Positions 1 through 7,617 of a stretch of DNA of 31,479 nucleotides are shown piece after piece. The notes below the pieces were generated by a model. The model searched no databases and was not told where the DNA came from. It worked only from the letters and a program-made list of their open reading frames with translations. The DNA is taken from the NCBI GenBank assembly GCA_023411615.1, contig JAEYOR010000063.1, positions 1-31,479 of the forward strand. The letters are read 5' to 3'. Both the position numbers and the translations under genes were made by a program. The number at the start of each line of letters is the position of its first letter. Positions within the stretch are counted from its first letter, which is position 1. The stretch comes from Actinomycetes bacterium (GTDB taxonomy: Bacteria; Actinomycetota; Actinomycetes; Actinomycetales; Demequinaceae).

Positions 1-520
1 CAAGAACTCCCTCATGCCGTACCTCTCCGCCGTGAGGGCCGCGGCCGCCGCGACTGGTGTCTCAGTCGCGCGGCCCATGTTCTTCGAGTTCCCGCAGGAC
101 CCGGCGATCACGTACCTTGACCAGCAGTTCATGCTCGGCCCTGACCTGCTCGTCGCACCCGTGATGAGCGCGTCGGGAGAGGTCTCGTTCTACCTGCCTG
201 CCGGAACGTGGACTAACTGGTGGACGGGCGAAGCGGTCACGGGCGGCACATGGCGCAGTGAGACCCACGGCTTCGACACCGTGCCGTTGTATGTGCGGGA
301 GGGGGCGGCCATCGCCCTTGGCTCCCGCACGGACCGACCGGACTACGACTATCTCGACGGCCTCACCGTGCGCCTCTTTGGCGTTCCCTCACAGCTGGAC
401 ATGACCATGCAGGTCGTCCAGCCCGATGGCAGCGTGCACCCGCTCCGCATTTCAGGCACGCCTGAGGCACCTGTCGTCACCGGCGCCGACGCCACCGTTC
501 AGGTGGTGTCTCGCGCCTAA
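1..520 (+). CDS. GH31 family glycosidase (alpha-glucosidase/alpha-xylosidase type), C-terminal part
   Basis: The reading frame is open from base 2 to the stop at 518-520, so the gene starts before the window and only about 172 C-terminal residues are visible. The opening stretch KNSLMPYL and the later GPDLLVAPVM match the end of the GH31 catalytic barrel and the start of the beta-sandwich in YicI-like enzymes. After it comes the usual distal sequence with WTNWWTGE and VPLYVREGAAI. GH31 enzymes are retaining exo-glycosidases acting on alpha-glucosides or alpha-xylosides. The catalytic aspartates lie outside the window, so the substrate cannot be assigned. Together with the GH51 gene at 18676 it suggests use of plant polysaccharides. 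A strong hairpin follows directly at 522-571. Confidence 0.85.
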   Translation, partial: KNSLMPYLSAVRAAAAATGVSVARPMFFEFPQDPAITYLDQQFMLGPDLLVAPVMSASGEVSFYLPAGTWTNWWTGEAVTGGTWRSETHGFDTVPLYVREGAAIALGSRTDRPDYDYLDGLTVRLFGVPSQLDMTMQVVQPDGSVHPLRISGTPEAPVVTGADATVQVVSRA

Positions 521-521
521 G

Positions 522-571
522 CGGTGCCCGTCGGGTCCCGCGGCGCTTTTTTCGCGGGACCTGGCGGCACC
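522..571 (+). terminator. Long hairpin behind the GH31 gene
   Basis: An inner perfect 9-bp stem, GGTCCCGCG (534-542) with CGCGGGACC (553-561), encloses a loop holding six T. An outer stem pairs GGTGCC (522-527) with GGCACC (566-571). The T run is in the loop and not behind the stem, so it is not a canonical intrinsic terminator, but its position after the stop codon suggests 3'-end formation. It reaches to within 10 bp of the -10 of the next gene. Confidence 0.55.
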
Positions 572-580
572 ACATGCCAC

Positions 581-595
581 TAACCTGTGAGCATG
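581..595 (+). promoter_or_regulatory. Leaderless-type promoter of the metZ-like gene
   Basis: TAACCT (581-586) lies exactly 6 nt before the ATG at 593. No Shine-Dalgarno is present between the hairpin and the start. This spacing puts the transcription start at or next to the start codon. No clear -35 is seen; the region where it would be overlaps the hairpin arm. Confidence 0.55.
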
Positions 596-1834
596 ACCGA
601 CGCCGTGTCCCCCCGCGCCGCCCACAGCACCACCACGTACCGGCCTGACACCCTCGCGGTGCGTGCTGGTATTCACCGCAGCGCCTTTGACGAGATGTCG
701 GAACCGCTCTTCATCACGCAGGGATACGTGTATCCAAACGCCGCCGAGGCTGAGGCGGCATTCGCTGGCGACATCGAGCGCTACCAGTACTCGCGCTACG
801 GCAACCCCACCGTCACCACCTTCGAGGAACGCCTCGCCGCCATCGAAGGTGCCGAAGCGTGTTTCGCAACGGCCACGGGGATGGCTGCCGTGTTCGTGTC
901 TCTCGCGTCGATCCTCAAGCAGGGCTCGCGCCTTGTGACGGGCCGGGCGCTGTTCGGTTCCACCATCGCGGTGTTCGATGACTACTTCGCCAATTGGGGT
1001 ATCACGGTCGACTATGTCGAGGCCCACGACAATGCGGCGTGGGAAGAGGCTCTCGCCACACCCGCCGACGCCGTCTTCATCGAGTCCCCCTCCAATCCGA
1101 TGCAGGACGTTGTTGACATTAATGCCGTCGCCGCGTTGGCAAAGAAGGCGGGCGCGATCTTCATTGTCGACAACGTCTTCGCGACTCCGCTCGGCCAGCG
1201 TCCTCTCGAACTCGGTGCCGACGCCGTTGTCTACTCCGCAACCAAGCACATCGACGGTCAGGGCCGCGTTCTCGGCGGTGCCGTGCTCGGGCGCGCTGAC
1301 TACATCAACGGTCCCGTGCGGACGATGGTGCGCACGATCGGCGCGACGATGAACCCATTCACGGCGTGGGTCCTGTCCAAGTCGCTCGAGACGATGTCAT
1401 TGCGCGTGCGCGCGCAGGCGGCCTCTGCCCTTGACCTCGCCCAGTGGCTTGAGGCCCACCCCAAGGTGGCGATGGTCCGTCACCCCTTCTTGGTCAGCCA
1501 CCCACAACATGAGCGCGCCAAGCAACAGATGACTCTCGGCGGCACTCTCGTCACCTTTGACATCGCACTGCCCGAGGGAATCGACCCACACGGCGAAGAA
1601 GCGAAACGTGCGACGTTCCGCTTCCTCGATGCATTGCGCATCGTCGACTTGTCGAACAATCTCGGCGATGCAAAGTCGATCGCGACGCATCCTGCGACTA
1701 CCACCCATCGCCGCATTGGCGTTGAGGGCCGGGCAGCCGTTGGAATCTGTGCAGCAACGGTCCGTTTGTCGATTGGCCTTGAGGACGTCGAGGACCTTCG
1801 CGAGGACCTCGCTCGCGCTCTCGACGCGATCTAG
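593..1834 (+). CDS. metZ: Cys/Met metabolism PLP enzyme, probable O-succinylhomoserine sulfhydrylase
   Basis: This 413-residue protein belongs to the trans-sulfuration fold-type I PLP family. The PLP lysine is K218 in the motif YSATKHIDGQGRVLGG. The cofactor-binding aspartate is in FIVDNVFATPLGQ (residues 190-202), and YSRYGNPT (67-73) is the family signature. The HIDGQGR variant behind the lysine is typical of MetZ, which makes homocysteine from O-succinylhomoserine and sulfide. Cystathionine gamma-synthase and O-acetylhomoserine sulfhydrylase are close alternatives. I chose ATG 593 because TAACCT sits 6 nt upstream; an in-frame GTG at 587 abuts that hexamer and is unlikely. The gene ends 7 bp from the convergent copA stop. 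No SAM riboswitch or other leader is visible. Confidence 0.85.
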   Translation: MTDAVSPRAAHSTTTYRPDTLAVRAGIHRSAFDEMSEPLFITQGYVYPNAAEAEAAFAGDIERYQYSRYGNPTVTTFEERLAAIEGAEACFATATGMAAVFVSLASILKQGSRLVTGRALFGSTIAVFDDYFANWGITVDYVEAHDNAAWEEALATPADAVFIESPSNPMQDVVDINAVAALAKKAGAIFIVDNVFATPLGQRPLELGADAVVYSATKHIDGQGRVLGGAVLGRADYINGPVRTMVRTIGATMNPFTAWVLSKSLETMSLRVRAQAASALDLAQWLEAHPKVAMVRHPFLVSHPQHERAKQQMTLGGTLVTFDIALPEGIDPHGEEAKRATFRFLDALRIVDLSNNLGDAKSIATHPATTTHRRIGVEGRAAVGICAATVRLSIGLEDVEDLREDLARALDAI

Positions 1835-1841
1835 CGCGCGT

Positions 1842-4142
1842 TTACCGGCTTGCGCGATAGGCCCGCAAGCGCAACGAATTGCCAACGACAAAGAGGCTGG
1901 ACCCACCCATGGCGCCGGCGGCGATCATCGGGTTAAGCAAGCCAAAGGCGGCGAGGGGAATCGCCACCACGTTGTAAGCGAAGGCCCAGAACAAGTTGCC
2001 CCGGATTGTGCCAAGTGTGCGACGCGCCAAACTGATCGCATCGGGCACCGCCCGCACGTCACCGCTGACAACGGTGATGTCCGACGCTTCCCGCGCCACG
2101 TCGGCACCTGTCCCGATCGCGATGCCGATGTCGGCGACCGCGAGCGCAGGGGCGTCGTTCACACCATCGCCCACCATTGCGACACGTCGGCCACCCTGAC
2201 GAAGACGTTCGATCTCGGCAGCCTTGTCGCCGGGGAGCACCTCGGCTATCACCTCATCAATGCCCACCTGGGCAGCGACCGCATGGGCAACGCGCTCATT
2301 GTCGCCAGTGAGAAGGGTGACGGTCAGGCCACGCCCCCGCAAGGTGTCAACGGCTTCACGTGCGCCCGGCTTCACCGTGTCCGCCACAGCAAAGGCAATC
2401 TCTGCGGCGAGCTGCTCGCGCGTCGTCACACCACCAGAACTGTCGAGAAGGCCTCCGCCCACCGGGGCCGAACGGCCGGCAAAGACCACTGTGCGCCCTT
2501 CAGCCTCCTGCTCTTTCGCCCACGAGGCGAGATCGTCGGAGATCGAGTCAAACAAACGGCGTGAGCCCACTGTCACATCGACGTTCCCTCCGGTGGCACT
2601 AGCGGCCTGAACCGTGGCAACGGCTCCCCGTCCGGGTAGCGAACGGAAGGACTTGATGGGCGCGGTCTCCCCGGCGTGAGCGGTGATGGCTTTTGCGATC
2701 GGGTGCTCGGAACGGGACTCGACCGAGGCCGCGGCTCGCACCAAAGCGGTGGCAGCGTCGGCGTCCAATTGGGGGGCGTGGGTTGCAGTGACGGACATGT
2801 CACCCGTTGTGAGAGTGCCGGTCTTGTCAAAGACCACGGCGGTGAGCGAACGCGTGTCCTCGAGAACGCGGGGGCCACGAATGAGGACGCCCATTTGTGC
2901 ACCGCGGCCCACTCCCACCATGATCGCCAGCGGCGTTGCGAGGCCGAGGGCGCACGGGCACGAAATGATGAGGACGGCGACGGCGGCCGAGACGGCACGC
3001 GCTGAGTCTCCCGTTGCGAGGAGCCACACCACCAAAGTCGCGATTGCCAAGGCAATGACGATGGGGACAAAGATGGCGGAAATGCGATCGGCTAGGCGTT
3101 GCACCTGCGCCTTGCCCGTTTGCGCTTCGTCAACCATGCGGGCAATCTGCGCAAGCATCGTCTCAGCGCCCACTCGTGTCGCCTCGACCGTGAGCGCACC
3201 GTCGGTTGCGATGGTGCCGCCCACCACGTCAGTGCCCTCCCGGACGGCGACTGGCGCCGATTCGCCGGTGACAAGAGAGGCGTCGACCGCAGCCTCGCCT
3301 TCGACCACCACGCCATCGGTCGCAATGGTCTCCCCGGGCTTCACGACAAAACGCATGCCCACCTCGAGGGCATCACGAGCGATGACGGTGCCGTCTTCAA
3401 GGGTGGCGGTGGCGGACTGCCGCGCGGACAAGGCGCGGATGGCATCCCCCGCGTGGGCGGATGACCTCACCTCAAGCCATTTGCCGAGCACAATGAGCGA
3501 CACAATGACGGCGGCGGTTTCGAAGTAGACGTGCCCGGTGCCGCGCACGAGCACCACGACGGACCACGTCCATGCGGCGAGAGAACCGAGCGTGACGAGA
3601 GTGTCCATCGTCGTCGCGCCATGCCGAGCCGAGGCGATGGTCGACCGGTGGAAGGTCCAGCCTCCGTAAAAGACGACAGGCGTGGTGAGCGCACCGACCA
3701 CCCACTCCCACCCCGTGAACTGCAGAGCCATCACCATCGAGATGAGGACGACCGGCACCGTGAGAATGGCGCTGACGAGGAAGCGGCGGCGCAAGTCGGC
3801 GATGCGAGTGGCGTCGGCATTGAGATGCGCGGCGTGCTCGTCCTCTCGGCTCATCGCGGCGCTGTGTGAGCCGTGCTCATGGCTGGCACGTGGCGTGAGC
3901 ACCTGATAGCCAAGACCCTCGATCGCGCTGCGCATCATGATGTCGAGCTCGGCTGGATCGATGGTGCCATCAGCCCGGACCGTGGCCCGCCGGGTGGCCA
4001 CATTGACGTCGGCCTCGGTGACACCAGGGATCGCGGCGAGTCCTCGCTGGATGCCGGCAGCGCATCCCGCGCACGTCATGCCGCCAACGGCAAGGTTCAT
4101 CACCTGGACGTCGTCGGGATTGGTGTCGGTGGTCGTCATCAT
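1842..4142 (-). CDS. copA: Copper-translocating P1B-1-type ATPase
   Basis: This 766-residue membrane pump exports Cu(I) or Ag(I) with ATP. In order it shows one N-terminal HMA domain with MTCAGC (residues 22-27), a His-rich linker (88-106) and membrane helices. These are followed by the actuator TGES (292-295), the membrane metal site CPC (395-397), the phosphorylation motif DKTGTLT (439-445), the HP motif (480-481) and GDGVNDAP (658-665). The last two helices carry AYN and MGGSS, the P1B-1 signature for monovalent copper or silver. AAGGAG precedes tandem ATG codons at 4142 and 4139; the second has the better spacing. The first ATG overlaps the TGA of the upstream merR-type gene as ATGA, so translation is probably coupled. 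A CueR-like promoter inside the upstream gene should give separate metal-induced expression. No CopZ chaperone gene is adjacent. Confidence 0.95.
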   Translation of the reverse strand: MMTTTDTNPDDVQVMNLAVGGMTCAGCAAGIQRGLAAIPGVTEADVNVATRRATVRADGTIDPAELDIMMRSAIEGLGYQVLTPRASHEHGSHSAAMSREDEHAAHLNADATRIADLRRRFLVSAILTVPVVLISMVMALQFTGWEWVVGALTTPVVFYGGWTFHRSTIASARHGATTMDTLVTLGSLAAWTWSVVVLVRGTGHVYFETAAVIVSLIVLGKWLEVRSSAHAGDAIRALSARQSATATLEDGTVIARDALEVGMRFVVKPGETIATDGVVVEGEAAVDASLVTGESAPVAVREGTDVVGGTIATDGALTVEATRVGAETMLAQIARMVDEAQTGKAQVQRLADRISAIFVPIVIALAIATLVVWLLATGDSARAVSAAVAVLIISCPCALGLATPLAIMVGVGRGAQMGVLIRGPRVLEDTRSLTAVVFDKTGTLTTGDMSVTATHAPQLDADAATALVRAAASVESRSEHPIAKAITAHAGETAPIKSFRSLPGRGAVATVQAASATGGNVDVTVGSRRLFDSISDDLASWAKEQEAEGRTVVFAGRSAPVGGGLLDSSGGVTTREQLAAEIAFAVADTVKPGAREAVDTLRGRGLTVTLLTGDNERVAHAVAAQVGIDEVIAEVLPGDKAAEIERLRQGGRRVAMVGDGVNDAPALAVADIGIAIGTGADVAREASDITVVSGDVRAVPDAISLARRTLGTIRGNLFWAFAYNVVAIPLAAFGLLNPMIAAGAMGGSSLFVVGNSLRLRAYRASR

Positions 4143-4636
4143 GAGCTCCTTGCAGCCGTCAGGTTCGCGGTGTGGGCGTCATGGTCATGCCGCCCTTGCG
4201 GACTGTCCATCCCACCGTAAACCTTCCCCCCCACTGGAAGGTCAAGTGATATCACTTGGCAGCGCTCCGGGTCGGTGCACGATGTCGGGTCGAGTGCATC
4301 CGCACGCGTTACCAGCGCCACCAGCTCGGCCTTCGCGGCCTCGAGCCGGCGGATCTGTTCTGTCACATCATCGAGGTGGCGGTGCAAGAGCGACCGCGTG
4401 TGCTGGCAGGTGCCCTCGCCATCAGCCTTCATCTGCAGAATGCGTCCCACTTCGCTCAGCGTGAGGCCAGCCGCCTGGGCGTCGCGGATGAAGGCGAGGC
4501 GCTCGAGAGTAGACCGGTCATAGTGGCGGTACCCATTGGCTTGACGCGCGGGCGCAGCGAGCAGGCCGATGCTCTCGTAATACCGAATGGTCTTGGGCGT
4601 GAGTCCGGCCGCGTCTGCAAGTTGTCCGATACGCAT
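4139..4636 (-). CDS. MerR-family heavy-metal-responsive regulator
   Basis: This 165-residue protein has an N-terminal winged helix starting MRIGQLADAAG with IRYYESIGLL (residues 18-27), then a dimerisation helix (about 80-115) and a C-terminal metal loop. Candidate ligands are C77 and H79 in GTCQH, and C120 and C126 in SCTDPERC. In CueR, position 77 is Ser, while divalent sensors such as ZntR have Cys there, so metal choice is ambiguous although the partner pump is of Cu(I) type. I chose ATG 4636 because it opens the conserved domain and TACGAT lies 6 nt upstream; a longer frame from GTG 4702 adds non-family sequence. The stop overlaps the start of copA. One family operator lies upstream and another inside its own 3' end, in front of copA. 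Confidence 0.88.
   Translation of the reverse strand: MRIGQLADAAGLTPKTIRYYESIGLLAAPARQANGYRHYDRSTLERLAFIRDAQAAGLTLSEVGRILQMKADGEGTCQHTRSLLHRHLDDVTEQIRRLEAAKAELVALVTRADALDPTSCTDPERCQVISLDLPVGGKVYGGMDSPQGRHDHDAHTANLTAARSS
4214..4245 (-). promoter_or_regulatory. MerR/CueR-type copA promoter inside the merR 3' end
   Basis: Read on the minus strand, -35 TTGACC (4245-4240) and -10 TACGGT (4219-4214) are separated by 20 bp. Such an over-long spacer is the hallmark of promoters that MerR-family proteins activate by DNA twisting. The spacer holds the dyad ACCTTCC-N8-GGAAGGT (4221-4242), very like known CueR operators. The promoter lies wholly within the coding sequence of the regulator, about 70 bp before copA. 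Confidence 0.8.
4243..4258. repeat. Perfect 16-bp palindrome next to the copA operator
   Basis: CAAGTGATATCACTTG is its own reverse complement. It abuts the copA operator and overlaps three bases of the -35. It codes for the residues around C126 of the MerR-type protein, so it may be chance, or it may bind a second regulator. Confidence 0.5.
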
Positions 4637-4642
4637 AAGCCC

Positions 4643-4675
4643 ATCGTACGCTAACCTTCCATCGCACTGGAATGT
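4643..4675 (-). promoter_or_regulatory. Autoregulatory operator and leaderless promoter of the merR-type gene
   Basis: ACCTTCC-N8-GGAATGT (4654-4675) has the same geometry as the copA operator, with one mismatch in the dyad. On the minus strand TAGCGT (4653-4648) directly follows the dyad, at nearly the position of the copA -10. An overlapping TACGAT (4648-4643) is 6 nt before ATG 4636. The two hexamers may be alternative -10 elements. Confidence 0.65.
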
Positions 4676-4721
4676 TGTGAACAATGCCACCCCCGCCCCC
4701 ACCGGACCCCTCCCTGCGACC

Positions 4722-4736
4722 TAAGGTGAGGGCATG
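4722..4736 (+). promoter_or_regulatory. Leaderless-type -10 of the racemase gene
   Basis: TAAGGT (4722-4727) lies 6 nt before ATG 4734. The sequence GGTGAGGGC in between could also act as a weak Shine-Dalgarno, so a leadered transcript is not excluded. Confidence 0.45.
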
Positions 4737-5447
4737 AGCACACCCCGCCGCCTTGGACTCCTTGGTGGAGTGACATGGCACTCCTCCCTTGAGTACGAAC
4801 GCCTCATCAACGAGGGCATCAACAAGGAGCTCGGAGGCGTCGCGTCCGGCGATCTCCTTGTGCGCTCCTACAACTTCGCCGCCATTGCTGCGGCACAAGA
4901 AGCGGGAGACTGGGCCGGTCTCGCCCGTCTCTTCGCGGAGGACGCCGCGACAATGGCCGACGCCGGAGCCGAGGGAATTGTCATCTGCGCCAACACGATG
5001 CACAAGATCGCGGGGGAGGTGGCGGAGGGATCGGGACTGCCGGTCATCGATGTGAGGGATGCAGTGGCCGACGCCGTGCTCGCCCAAGGCCGCACGGCCG
5101 TCAGCCTCTTTGCCACCGGCTACACGATGCGAGACAGCTTCTACAAGGATCACCTCGCTCGGCGAGGCGTCACGGCACTCGTGCCACGCGAACCGGAGCT
5201 CACTGCGGTGCACCGAATCATCTACGAAGAATTGGCCCGGGGCGTCGTGTCACCTGAGAGCCGCATCGCCATTCAAAACATCACGCGCGACTTGGCCGCG
5301 CAAGGCAGTCAAGGTTTTGTCGCGGGCTGCACCGAGATTCCGATGCTCGTCACCGAAGATGACGTCGAGGGGCCGTACTTCGACGCCCTCGCACTGCATG
5401 CGGACGCGGCCGTGCGTTTCGCATTAGAAGGGGCAGCCGCAGCCTAA
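4734..5447 (+). CDS. Aspartate/glutamate racemase family protein
   Basis: This 237-residue protein is of the PLP-independent Asp/Glu racemase superfamily (RacX/YgeA type), cytoplasmic. The two catalytic cysteines needed for the two-base mechanism are present: C85 in VICANTMHK and C199 in VAGCTEIPML. The N-terminal RRLGLLGGVTWHSSLEYERLIN is typical of the YgeA branch, whose members racemise a broad set of L-amino acids. The substrate cannot be read from sequence. It stands alone, divergent from the merR-type gene, and its 3' end overlaps the end of the convergent GNAT/P-loop gene by 4 bp. Confidence 0.87.
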   Translation: MSTPRRLGLLGGVTWHSSLEYERLINEGINKELGGVASGDLLVRSYNFAAIAAAQEAGDWAGLARLFAEDAATMADAGAEGIVICANTMHKIAGEVAEGSGLPVIDVRDAVADAVLAQGRTAVSLFATGYTMRDSFYKDHLARRGVTALVPREPELTAVHRIIYEELARGVVSPESRIAIQNITRDLAAQGSQGFVAGCTEIPMLVTEDDVEGPYFDALALHADAAVRFALEGAAAA

Positions 5448-6451
5448 ACGAGAGGTTCGGCGTCGGGAACCCACCAGCCCGCAGCGTCGAGCACGTCTCG
5501 CGCCGCCTCCTCGCGGGTCACACCGTCCGTGCTCACCACGGCGTCGTCAAGCTCGAGCTCCTCAAGAGCGTCGGAGATCTCTTGGGTGCGCGCGAGGGCA
5601 AAGTCCGTCCACTCACCGTCGGGCTCACGCGCGACGAGGCGCGCCTCCCGCACGACGGCAGCGGCCTCCACCTGGACAATCGAGACACTCGCGTGACCCC
5701 CAGGACTTGCAAAGGCGCGCGCATAGCGGTCACGATCCTCGGGATCCTCGACCACGCGCGCCACCATCATGCAGCCAAGGCCCCGCTCTCGATAGACGGG
5801 CGCGAGTGCGGTGAGGGACGCGAACAAGAGACGCTGGTGATACGGGTCATCGTCCTCGCGCGGCGAGGCCTCGCATAGAGCGTCGGCGTCAACGAATCCC
5901 ACTCGCACACCCGCGTCACCCAGGAGGCTGAGCGCCGCGTAACCCGTCGCCGTCTTTCCTGCCCCCATCGCGCCGTTGATGACAAGCACGCGCGTGGGCA
6001 GGTGCTTGCCCATGCAGACAACCTGGGGATGGCCGGCCCACTGACCGTAGGGCGTGATGCGGTCGTAGCCGATGCGCTGGTAGAGGGAGATCGCTTCCGG
6101 CTGCCCGAGGCCCGTCTCGAGTACCAGTTGGATTGCACCCATGCGCTCGGCCGCCCGTTCAAGGGCTCCCATCAAGACGCGCGCGTACCCACTCCGGCGA
6201 TGTGCCGGCACGACGTAGAGGCGCTTGACTTCTGCAATGCCGGGGCCATGCGCTGTTGACCATCGTGCGGCAACGGTGCCAACCGGCTCACCTGCCTCAT
6301 TGAGCCCGAGTAAAGAGACGAAGACGCCGTGAGGATTGAGCCGGCCTGGAGCCTGGGCGTCGTCATAACGGCGCGCCATCTCCAGTTGCTGCTCATGCCA
6401 CAGTGATTGCGCGCGCGGATCGGTGAACGGAACCGCCACCACGGTGATCAT
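5444..6451 (-). CDS. GNAT acetyltransferase fused to a P-loop NTPase/kinase-like domain
   Basis: This 335-residue cytoplasmic protein combines two folds. Residues 1 to about 150 are a GNAT domain with the acetyl-CoA binding stretch VVPAHRRSGYARVLMGALE (80-98) and the C-terminal IGYDRI element. From residue 153 a new domain begins with a beta strand and the Walker A motif GAMGAGKT (160-167). Next comes FVDADALCEASPRE, like the acidic Walker B/LID entry of small nucleoside or shikimate-type kinases. The natural substrate of either half is not recognisable. ATG 6451 is supported by TACGCT 6 nt upstream; the frame is open further upstream but that part has no domain. It is divergent from the LLM oxidoreductase gene with a 102-bp gap. 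Confidence 0.75.
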   Translation of the reverse strand: MITVVAVPFTDPRAQSLWHEQQLEMARRYDDAQAPGRLNPHGVFVSLLGLNEAGEPVGTVAARWSTAHGPGIAEVKRLYVVPAHRRSGYARVLMGALERAAERMGAIQLVLETGLGQPEAISLYQRIGYDRITPYGQWAGHPQVVCMGKHLPTRVLVINGAMGAGKTATGYAALSLLGDAGVRVGFVDADALCEASPREDDDPYHQRLLFASLTALAPVYRERGLGCMMVARVVEDPEDRDRYARAFASPGGHASVSIVQVEAAAVVREARLVAREPDGEWTDFALARTQEISDALEELELDDAVVSTDGVTREEAARDVLDAAGWWVPDAEPLV

Positions 6452-6457
6452 GGCCCG

Positions 6458-6463
6458 AGCGTA
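6458..6463 (-). promoter_or_regulatory. Leaderless-type -10 of the GNAT/P-loop gene
   Basis: On the minus strand TACGCT is followed by 6 nt (CGGGCC) and ATG 6451. No Shine-Dalgarno is present. Confidence 0.5.
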
Positions 6464-6541
6464 GTCCTCCACCTGCGGAATAGCGTGGGTCTTCCAGCCG
6501 TTTCGGCCCTTAGGTGACGCGTCAACTGAAGGCGTCAGTGA

Positions 6542-6547
6542 GAGGAT
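6542..6547 (+). promoter_or_regulatory. Possible leaderless-type -10 of the LLM oxidoreductase gene
   Basis: GAGGAT lies 6 nt before ATG 6554. It keeps the critical A2 and T6 of the -10 hexamer but not T1, so it is weaker than the other cases. The same bases could be read as a Shine-Dalgarno at a spacing of about 8 nt. Confidence 0.35.
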
Positions 6548-6553
6548 GCACTT

Positions 6554-7585
6554 ATGCAGAAGATCGGCTTCTTGTCCTTCGGATGGTGGTCGAAGGCACC
6601 CGGCTCCGTGGTGCGTACGCCAGCTGACCTCATGCACGACACAATTGCGCTGGCCGAGGCGGCCGAAGACGCCGGTATGGACGGCGCATGGATTCGCGTC
6701 CACCACTACGACCAAAACATCTCCTCCCCCTTTCCGCTGCTCGCCGCGATGGGCGCGCGGACCCACACAGTAGAACTGGGCACCGGCGTCATCAACATGC
6801 GTTACGAGAATCCTCTGTATATGGCGGAGGCAGCCGCGACGGCCGATCTCATCGCGAACGGGCGTTTGCAGTTGGGCGTCAGCCGCGGCTCACCAGAGGC
6901 TCCGCTCGACGGCCCCGGCAGCTTTGGCTATCCCCTTCCCGATGGGATGTCACCTGCTGAGGACGCAGCTGCGCGCATCGCCCGCTTTCGCGAAGCGATT
7001 TCCGGCGTCGGCATCGCGGAGCCTGGCCCCACGGCACACGTCATGCATGGCCAGAAGCTGCCCATCACGCCACAAGCACCGGGCCTGTCGGAGCGCATTT
7101 GGTATGGGGCGGGATCGAATGATTCGGCGCGACGCGTGGGCGAACTCGGCATGCATCTCATGTCGTCAACTCTCGTGCTCGAGGCAACCGGTGAACCGCT
7201 CGGCGTTGTCCAGGCGCGCCAGATCGACGTGTTCCGCGAGGCATGGCGCGCCGCCGGACACGCCGGTGAGCCGCGCGTTTCTGTGTCACGTTCCGTCATG
7301 CCGATCATCGACGACCAGACTGCGCGCTATTTTGGACCCCTGTTGGAGCGGGACAAGATGGGCGGCAACCGCGACCATGTGGGCGAGCTCGAAAACACTC
7401 TGTCGACCTTTGGCAAGACGTATGTGGGCAGCATTGACAAGATCGTCGCGGAACTTCGCGGGGACGACGCTGTCATGACGGCAGACACCTTGTTGGTGAC
7501 AGTGCCCAATCAGTTGGGAGCAGACTTCAACCGCGTCACCTTCGACGCTCTCGTCGAGATTCGCAATCGCCTGCGCACCACTTGA
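6554..7585 (+). CDS. LLM-class flavin-dependent oxidoreductase
   Basis: This 343-residue protein has the bacterial luciferase-like TIM barrel. It starts at the first strand (QKIGFLSFGWW), then shows GMDGAWIRVHHYD, the ELGTGVINMRYENPLYMAE strand and GRLQLGVSRGSPE, which are hallmark flavin-pocket segments. A later IWYGAGSNDSARRVGELG segment binds phosphate in this family. Members use reduced FMN or F420 to oxidise diverse small molecules; substrate and cofactor cannot be told from sequence. It is monocistronic and converges with purQ (32 bp between the stops). ATG 6554 is the only start consistent with the barrel. Confidence 0.85.
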   Translation: MQKIGFLSFGWWSKAPGSVVRTPADLMHDTIALAEAAEDAGMDGAWIRVHHYDQNISSPFPLLAAMGARTHTVELGTGVINMRYENPLYMAEAAATADLIANGRLQLGVSRGSPEAPLDGPGSFGYPLPDGMSPAEDAAARIARFREAISGVGIAEPGPTAHVMHGQKLPITPQAPGLSERIWYGAGSNDSARRVGELGMHLMSSTLVLEATGEPLGVVQARQIDVFREAWRAAGHAGEPRVSVSRSVMPIIDDQTARYFGPLLERDKMGGNRDHVGELENTLSTFGKTYVGSIDKIVAELRGDDAVMTADTLLVTVPNQLGADFNRVTFDALVEIRNRLRTT

Positions 7586-7617
7586 GGCATCGCCTCGTTG
7601 TGGCCTGATGAAGGAAC

